This document shows, one piece after another, positions 6,658 to 9,494 of a stretch of 9,494 bases of DNA (the stretch's first letter is position 1; each line of letters opens with the position of its first letter). The stretch lies in the NCBI GenBank assembly GCA_902795835.1, contig CADBNA010000088.1:1-9494 (forward strand), written 5' to 3'. A program made the translations under genes and the position numbers. The notes beneath the pieces were generated by a model, which did not search any database, was not told the origin of the DNA, and saw only the letters and a list, made by a program, of their open reading frames with translations. Source of the stretch: an uncultured Lachnospiraceae bacterium. GTDB lineage: Bacteria > Bacillota_A > Clostridia > Lachnospirales > Lachnospiraceae.

Positions 6658-7447
6658 CGTACAAACCATCGCGGAATCCGTCGATGTACTCCATGCAGAA
6701 GTCATCATTGCCAAGAAGGGCCTCTGTGGCGAAGATAACGCCCAGCAGGTCACGGTTTGTCGGATCGAAAATCGCGCTGTCCAGACCAGCCTTCATCGCC
6801 AGGCAGGTAAAGCCGATGTTAACCAGCTTACGTGCAGGCAGGTTGAAGGAAATATTGGATACGGCACCGGTGATGTGGATCGTCGGATACTCTTCACGGA
6901 TGGTCTGCATCACTTCTTCAACCATGGCGATTCCGTCTTCAGAGGTGCAAAGCATCTCGATCAGCGGATCGATGTGAATGCGGTTCGGTGCAATGCCATA
7001 CTCTTTTGCCTTTGCCATGATGTCATGGAACACGCGGAGACGGTCTTCAGCCGTTTTCGGAATGCCGTTGTCATCGTTGCACAGGGCAACAACTTCCCAC
7101 TTTGTATCTGCAATAGCCGGGAAAATGACATCCATCTTGTCGCCCTCACCGGATACGGAATTAATCAGGCCGGGCTTGTTGCAGTACGGGAAAATCTCTT
7201 TCAGAACTCTCGCACTCGGGCTGTCAACCGCGATCGGAAGATCGGATACTTCCTGAATGCAGTCGATCATCCACTTCATGGTCTCGACTTCCTGATCCTC
7301 CGGAACGGATGCGCAGCAGTCGATAAAGGTAGATCTTGCTTCATCCTGGATCTGGGCCAGATGCTTGATCCACTCGGAATCTCTCTCTGCAATGGCCTGT
7401 GCCACTCTGGGGATCGAGCCGTTGATTTTCTCACCGATAATAATCAT
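6638..7447 (-). CDS. Methyltetrahydrofolate:corrinoid protein methyltransferase (AcsE/MtgA/MtqA-like)
   Basis: The enzyme moves a methyl group between a corrinoid protein's cobalt and tetrahydrofolate. It is a 269-residue, single pterin-binding TIM barrel. The opening MIIIGEKINGSIPRV is diagnostic of the family. Residues corresponding to the Moorella MeTr (AcsE) folate-binding set are present: D75 in AVDSPS, N96 in LINSVSGE, D160 in HIDPLI and the Asn in SNISFNLPAR (198). DSAIFDPTNRDLLGVIFATEALLG (224-247) is also characteristic. It is followed by the cognate corrinoid protein and, further on, its reductive activator. GGAGG lies 10 nt before the ATG. An extended -10 promoter and a possible operator are upstream, facing a divergent PucR-type regulator. 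In catabolic systems it feeds methyl groups into the folate pool; which methyl donor is used here cannot be seen. Acting in reverse, for instance in a split methionine synthase, remains possible. Confidence 0.93.
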   Translation of the reverse strand: MIIIGEKINGSIPRVAQAIAERDSEWIKHLAQIQDEARSTFIDCCASVPEDQEVETMKWMIDCIQEVSDLPIAVDSPSARVLKEIFPYCNKPGLINSVSGEGDKMDVIFPAIADTKWEVVALCNDDNGIPKTAEDRLRVFHDIMAKAKEYGIAPNRIHIDPLIEMLCTSEDGIAMVEEVMQTIREEYPTIHITGAVSNISFNLPARKLVNIGFTCLAMKAGLDSAIFDPTNRDLLGVIFATEALLGNDDFCMEYIDGFRDGLYGPKPKA

Positions 7448-7512
7448 GTTTGGTATACCTCCAAGAAAGAATTATGTTTGCTAGCTAACCCTCTTTCCTC
7501 TACACAACTGGT

Positions 7513-7541
7513 AGTATAGCAAAAAGACCGGTTTTCTGATA
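7513..7541 (-). promoter_or_regulatory. Extended -10 promoter for the methyltransferase operon
   Basis: On the minus strand TGCTATACT (7521-7513) gives a TG-n extended -10 plus TATACT. At 17 bp upstream the sequence is only TATCAG, a poor -35, which an extended -10 can tolerate. A start near 7506 would give a leader of about 60 nt carrying the GGAGG site. The leader is too short for a cobalamin riboswitch and shows no B12-box-like sequence. Confidence 0.6.
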
Positions 7542-7553
7542 TCCGCATTTCAG

Positions 7554-7582
7554 TTGACTTTTTCTTCCTTTTTTCATACACT
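7554..7582 (+). promoter_or_regulatory. Promoter of the PucR-type regulator gene
   Basis: TTGACT (7554-7559) and TACACT (7577-7582) are separated by the ideal 17 bp. The predicted start is near 7589, giving a leader of about 79 nt before the ATG at 7668. The -10 box lies inside a perfect palindrome, so a protein bound there would block this promoter. Confidence 0.65.
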
Positions 7583-7591
7583 GTGTATGAA
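7573..7591. promoter_or_regulatory. Perfect 19-bp palindrome, likely operator of the divergent regulator
   Basis: TTCATACACTGTGTATGAA is a 9-1-9 inverted repeat without mismatch. TTCC and GGAA on the outside extend the symmetry imperfectly. It overlaps the -10 box of the regulator promoter and lies roughly 65-85 bp upstream of the predicted methyltransferase transcription start. That geometry would suit autorepression together with activation of the divergent operon. Binding by the encoded PucR-type protein is inference. Confidence 0.6.
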
Positions 7592-7667
7592 GGAAACTGA
7601 CACAGACTCGCGGCCAGAAAAAGGACCCGAAGCCTATTGCAAATACAGAAAAAGCGGGAATCGTATC

Positions 7668-9299
7668 ATGAATCTGAGTGCATCCATTATTCTCCGGGAA
7701 CTGCAGGGACACTTTCCCTTTCCTCTTTCAGACAATCTGTCGGAGAAACTGAATCTGGGCAGACCGGTCTTTCTGCGGGACCAGACCGAGTGGCCGGAAG
7801 GCCGTGTCTGTCTGTGTGACAGGATTCCTCCAGCCCTGGGAAGGGCAAAAATCCCGGAATCTGTCCTTGTCTTTGTATCGGATAGCGAAAGTCTCCACAT
7901 TTTCCGGGAAATCCGTCATGGCGGAAAATCCTCCCGGAATGTCGTTCCGTCTGCGCAGCCGGAAGGTCTGGATCCGTTTCTGTCCACGCACATATTCGTC
8001 ACGGGGTCTTCCGGAGATCTGCCGTTTCTGTTCAACCGCCTGCAGGAAATCTATGACCGGTATGACGCCTGGGATGCCCAGCTCTGTGAGCTTCTCCGCC
8101 GGGAGAGCAGCCCGGCTGCCATGCTCGACTGTTCTCAGTCTGTCATGGGCAATCCCCTGCTGCTCCAGGCGGCGGATTTTTTCCTTGTGGCACACTCGGG
8201 CATGATCGATGAGAATCCGGAGCTCTCACATCTGACGGATGCGGAGGAATCCTTTGAGACAATCACGACCAGCAAACTGGACCCGGAATACAACGCCTCC
8301 CGCGAACGGCGGGATCCGTTTTTTCTCCCGGCTTATCTGTCGGGTTCGCGGCAGCTTTGCGTCAATCTGTTCCAGCACGGAGTGTATGCATACCGTCTCA
8401 TCCTGTCGGAAGAGCTTCTGCCCATAACTTCCGACCAGGCACCTCTGCTGCAGCATCTCGCCTCCTATCTGGAGCCGGTGCTGCTGCGGTCAGACGAAGA
8501 ATCACTCGGCGTCAGCTATTCGCTGGACCGCACGCTTGTGGAAATCATCAGCGGGAAAATGACCGATTACTCGGTCATTCAAAATCATCTGTCGGAATAT
8601 GGATGGGAATCATCCCACAGCTATTGCTGCATGACGCTGAAAATGACTTCACTGGACAGCCAGAACCTGACCAGTCATTTTCTCTGCCATCATTTCGAAG
8701 AGATCGTGCCCGGTTCCTGCGCCTTCCAATATGAAGACGAACTGGTCGTCTTCATCAATCTGACGCGTTTTGACGGAACCGTTGACAGACTGCTTCTGAC
8801 GACGACGCCGTTCCTCCGGGACAGTTTCCTGAAAACCGGCATCAGCAACGCCGTCCGGGGCACCATCGACCTGCGGTACTGCTATCTGCAGGCCCGGATC
8901 GCGCTGGATTCCGGCAGCAAATACCAGAATTACCGCTGGGTCCACCGGTTTGAAAATATTTCCATTGACTACCTGTGCGACTGCTGCATCCGGGATATGC
9001 CGGCGCACATGGTCTGCTCGGAAAAGCTGATCCGGCTCCGCGAGTACGACAACGCGCACAATTCCCAGTTCAGCGAGACGCTGCGCACCTTTCTGGATAC
9101 GCACCTGAATGCCGTGCAGGCGGCAAAACGGCTGTTCATACACAGAAGCACGTTTCTCTACCGCCTGGAAAGGATCCGCGAAATCATTGATATTGATTTT
9201 AATGATGAGGAAATGCTGTTCTACCTGATGCTGTCCTTCCGGATTCTTGATCTGCAGAGAGAAGCCGAGGCAAATTCGGCGGAGATACGGGAGGGGTAA
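7668..9299 (+). CDS. PucR/CdaR-type transcriptional regulator with C-terminal HTH_30
   Basis: The 543-residue protein ends in the PucR C-terminal helix-turn-helix: LRTFLDTHLNAVQAAKRLFIHRSTFLYRLERIREIIDID (about 472-510), core helix pair near 482-503. The central region (about 290-440) resembles the degenerate GGDEF-like module of CdaR/PucR regulators. The N-terminal 250 residues are likely a sensor but match no domain I can name. A short Cys-rich stretch, DYLCDCCIRDM, lies near residue 440. The ATG at 7668 is chosen because upstream in-frame ATGs at 7554 and 7587 fall in the predicted promoter or at its transcription start. The ribosome site is weak (GCGGGAA), suggesting low expression. Being divergent from the methyltransferase operon, it most likely controls that operon in response to the methyl donor or a related metabolite; the ligand is unknown. 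Confidence 0.87.
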   Translation: MNLSASIILRELQGHFPFPLSDNLSEKLNLGRPVFLRDQTEWPEGRVCLCDRIPPALGRAKIPESVLVFVSDSESLHIFREIRHGGKSSRNVVPSAQPEGLDPFLSTHIFVTGSSGDLPFLFNRLQEIYDRYDAWDAQLCELLRRESSPAAMLDCSQSVMGNPLLLQAADFFLVAHSGMIDENPELSHLTDAEESFETITTSKLDPEYNASRERRDPFFLPAYLSGSRQLCVNLFQHGVYAYRLILSEELLPITSDQAPLLQHLASYLEPVLLRSDEESLGVSYSLDRTLVEIISGKMTDYSVIQNHLSEYGWESSHSYCCMTLKMTSLDSQNLTSHFLCHHFEEIVPGSCAFQYEDELVVFINLTRFDGTVDRLLLTTTPFLRDSFLKTGISNAVRGTIDLRYCYLQARIALDSGSKYQNYRWVHRFENISIDYLCDCCIRDMPAHMVCSEKLIRLREYDNAHNSQFSETLRTFLDTHLNAVQAAKRLFIHRSTFLYRLERIREIIDIDFNDEEMLFYLMLSFRILDLQREAEANSAEIREG

Positions 9300-9302
9300 C
9301 AG

Positions 9303-9479
9303 CGGAAGACCGGGAAAACTCAGGCCCTGCCGCACGTCCAGATCCATGCGGGAAACGCTCGCGCTCTGTCCTCGCGCAGCGGTACTAAAGCTCAGCAGAG
9401 CTTCGCTAAGTACCGGCGCTGCGGATGTTCCCGCATGGATCTGGACGTGCGGCAGGGCCGGAGTTTTCCCGGTCTTCCG
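9303..9479. repeat. Very long near-perfect inverted repeat (52-nt arms, 73-nt centre)
   Basis: The left arm (9303-9354, beginning CGGAAGACCGGGAAAACTC) and the right arm (9428-9479, ending GAGTTTTCCCGGTCTTCCG) are reverse complements over 52 nt. The single mismatch is A9322 against G9460. The element begins 3 nt after the regulator stop codon and no gene is visible in it. There is no T-run after it, so it is not an ordinary intrinsic terminator. I see no clear target-site duplication next to the arms. A miniature inverted-repeat element, a non-coding RNA with a long hairpin, or an extragenic palindrome are all possible. Confidence 0.9.
9375..9423. repeat. Nested hairpin inside the long inverted repeat
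   Basis: Within the centre of the long palindrome, CGCAGC GGTACT (9375-9386) pairs with AGTACC ggc GCTGCG (9409-9423) with a 3-nt bulge. AAGCTC (9388-9393) pairs with GAGCTT (9398-9403) around an AGCA loop. Between the outer arms and this hairpin is an asymmetric internal loop of 20 nt on the left against 4 nt on the right. The whole element can therefore fold as one rod of about 177 nt. Confidence 0.75.
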
Positions 9480-9494
9480 TCAGCGACGCCTCTC

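Noticed and set aside
7448..7507. Cobalamin riboswitch upstream of the methyltransferase operon
   Set aside because: The leader is only about 60 nt and no B12-box-like sequence or fitting fold is visible.
6605..7519. Long plus-strand open frame of about 304 codons opposite the methyltransferase gene
   Set aside because: It is antisense to a gene with clear family motifs, resembles no known protein and has no ribosome site; it is a by-product of codon use in a GC-rich gene.
7554..7667. Longer N-terminus for the regulator (ATG at 7554 or 7587)
   Set aside because: The first ATG overlaps the -35 box and the second lies at the predicted transcription start inside the palindrome; neither has a ribosome site. 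The ATG at 7668 is preferred.
8649..9347. Minus-strand open frame of 232 codons opposite the regulator and running into the palindrome
   Set aside because: The plus strand encodes the PucR HTH; the minus frame shows no domain and begins inside the inverted repeat.
9300..9494. CRISPR array, retron RNA or integron-like site at the right edge
   Set aside because: There is a single inverted pair, not spaced direct repeats; no reverse transcriptase, integrase or Cas gene is present in the window. The palindrome is kept as an unexplained repeat.

Overview
The window looks like a chromosomal segment from a moderately high-GC anaerobic Firmicute, most plausibly a Lachnospiraceae-type or related clostridial gut bacterium, possibly with acetogen-like one-carbon metabolism. 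This rests on AGGAGG-type ribosome binding sites, Clostridia-style gene families (corrinoid methyltransferase system, VTC/DUF4956 pair, PucR-type regulator) and tightly overlapping genes. No rRNA, tRNA, phage or transposase gene is visible, so the taxonomy is inference only.

Right half (about 4190-9299): the core is a corrinoid-dependent methyl-transfer cassette on the minus strand. It holds a methyltetrahydrofolate:corrinoid methyltransferase (6638-7447), its cognate B12-binding corrinoid protein (5893-6537), and, after a strong internal terminator, a RACo-type ATP-dependent reductive activator of corrinoid proteins (4190-5794). A PucR/CdaR-type regulator (7668-9299, plus strand) is divergent from it. 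The shared intergenic region contains an extended -10 promoter for the methyltransferase and a good -35/-10 promoter for the regulator. The regulator's -10 lies inside a perfect 19-bp palindrome, a likely operator. No substrate-specific methyltransferase (MttB, MtaB, MtbB, O-demethylase type) is present in the window, so the methyl donor, or alternatively the methyl acceptor, is unknown.

Middle (1436-4182): downstream of the activator and packed with it as a probable read-through operon are tatD (metal-dependent hydrolase), an unrecognised helical 377-residue protein, rimI (TTG start, overlapping its neighbour by 4 nt) and a 98-residue small membrane protein. These look like housekeeping genes attached to the corrinoid activator gene.

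Left end (1-1364): a VTC-domain protein and a partial DUF4956 membrane protein overlap by 8 nt and form a second unit. A terminator-like hairpin with an 8-T run ends exactly at the VTC start codon, and its 3' arm contains the only good Shine-Dalgarno sequence. This may be read-through control.

Right edge (9300-9494): three nucleotides after the regulator's stop codon lies a very large, nearly perfect inverted repeat (two 52-nt arms with one mismatch, 73-nt centre carrying further hairpins). It is not explained by any gene here and is the most unusual DNA structure in the window.
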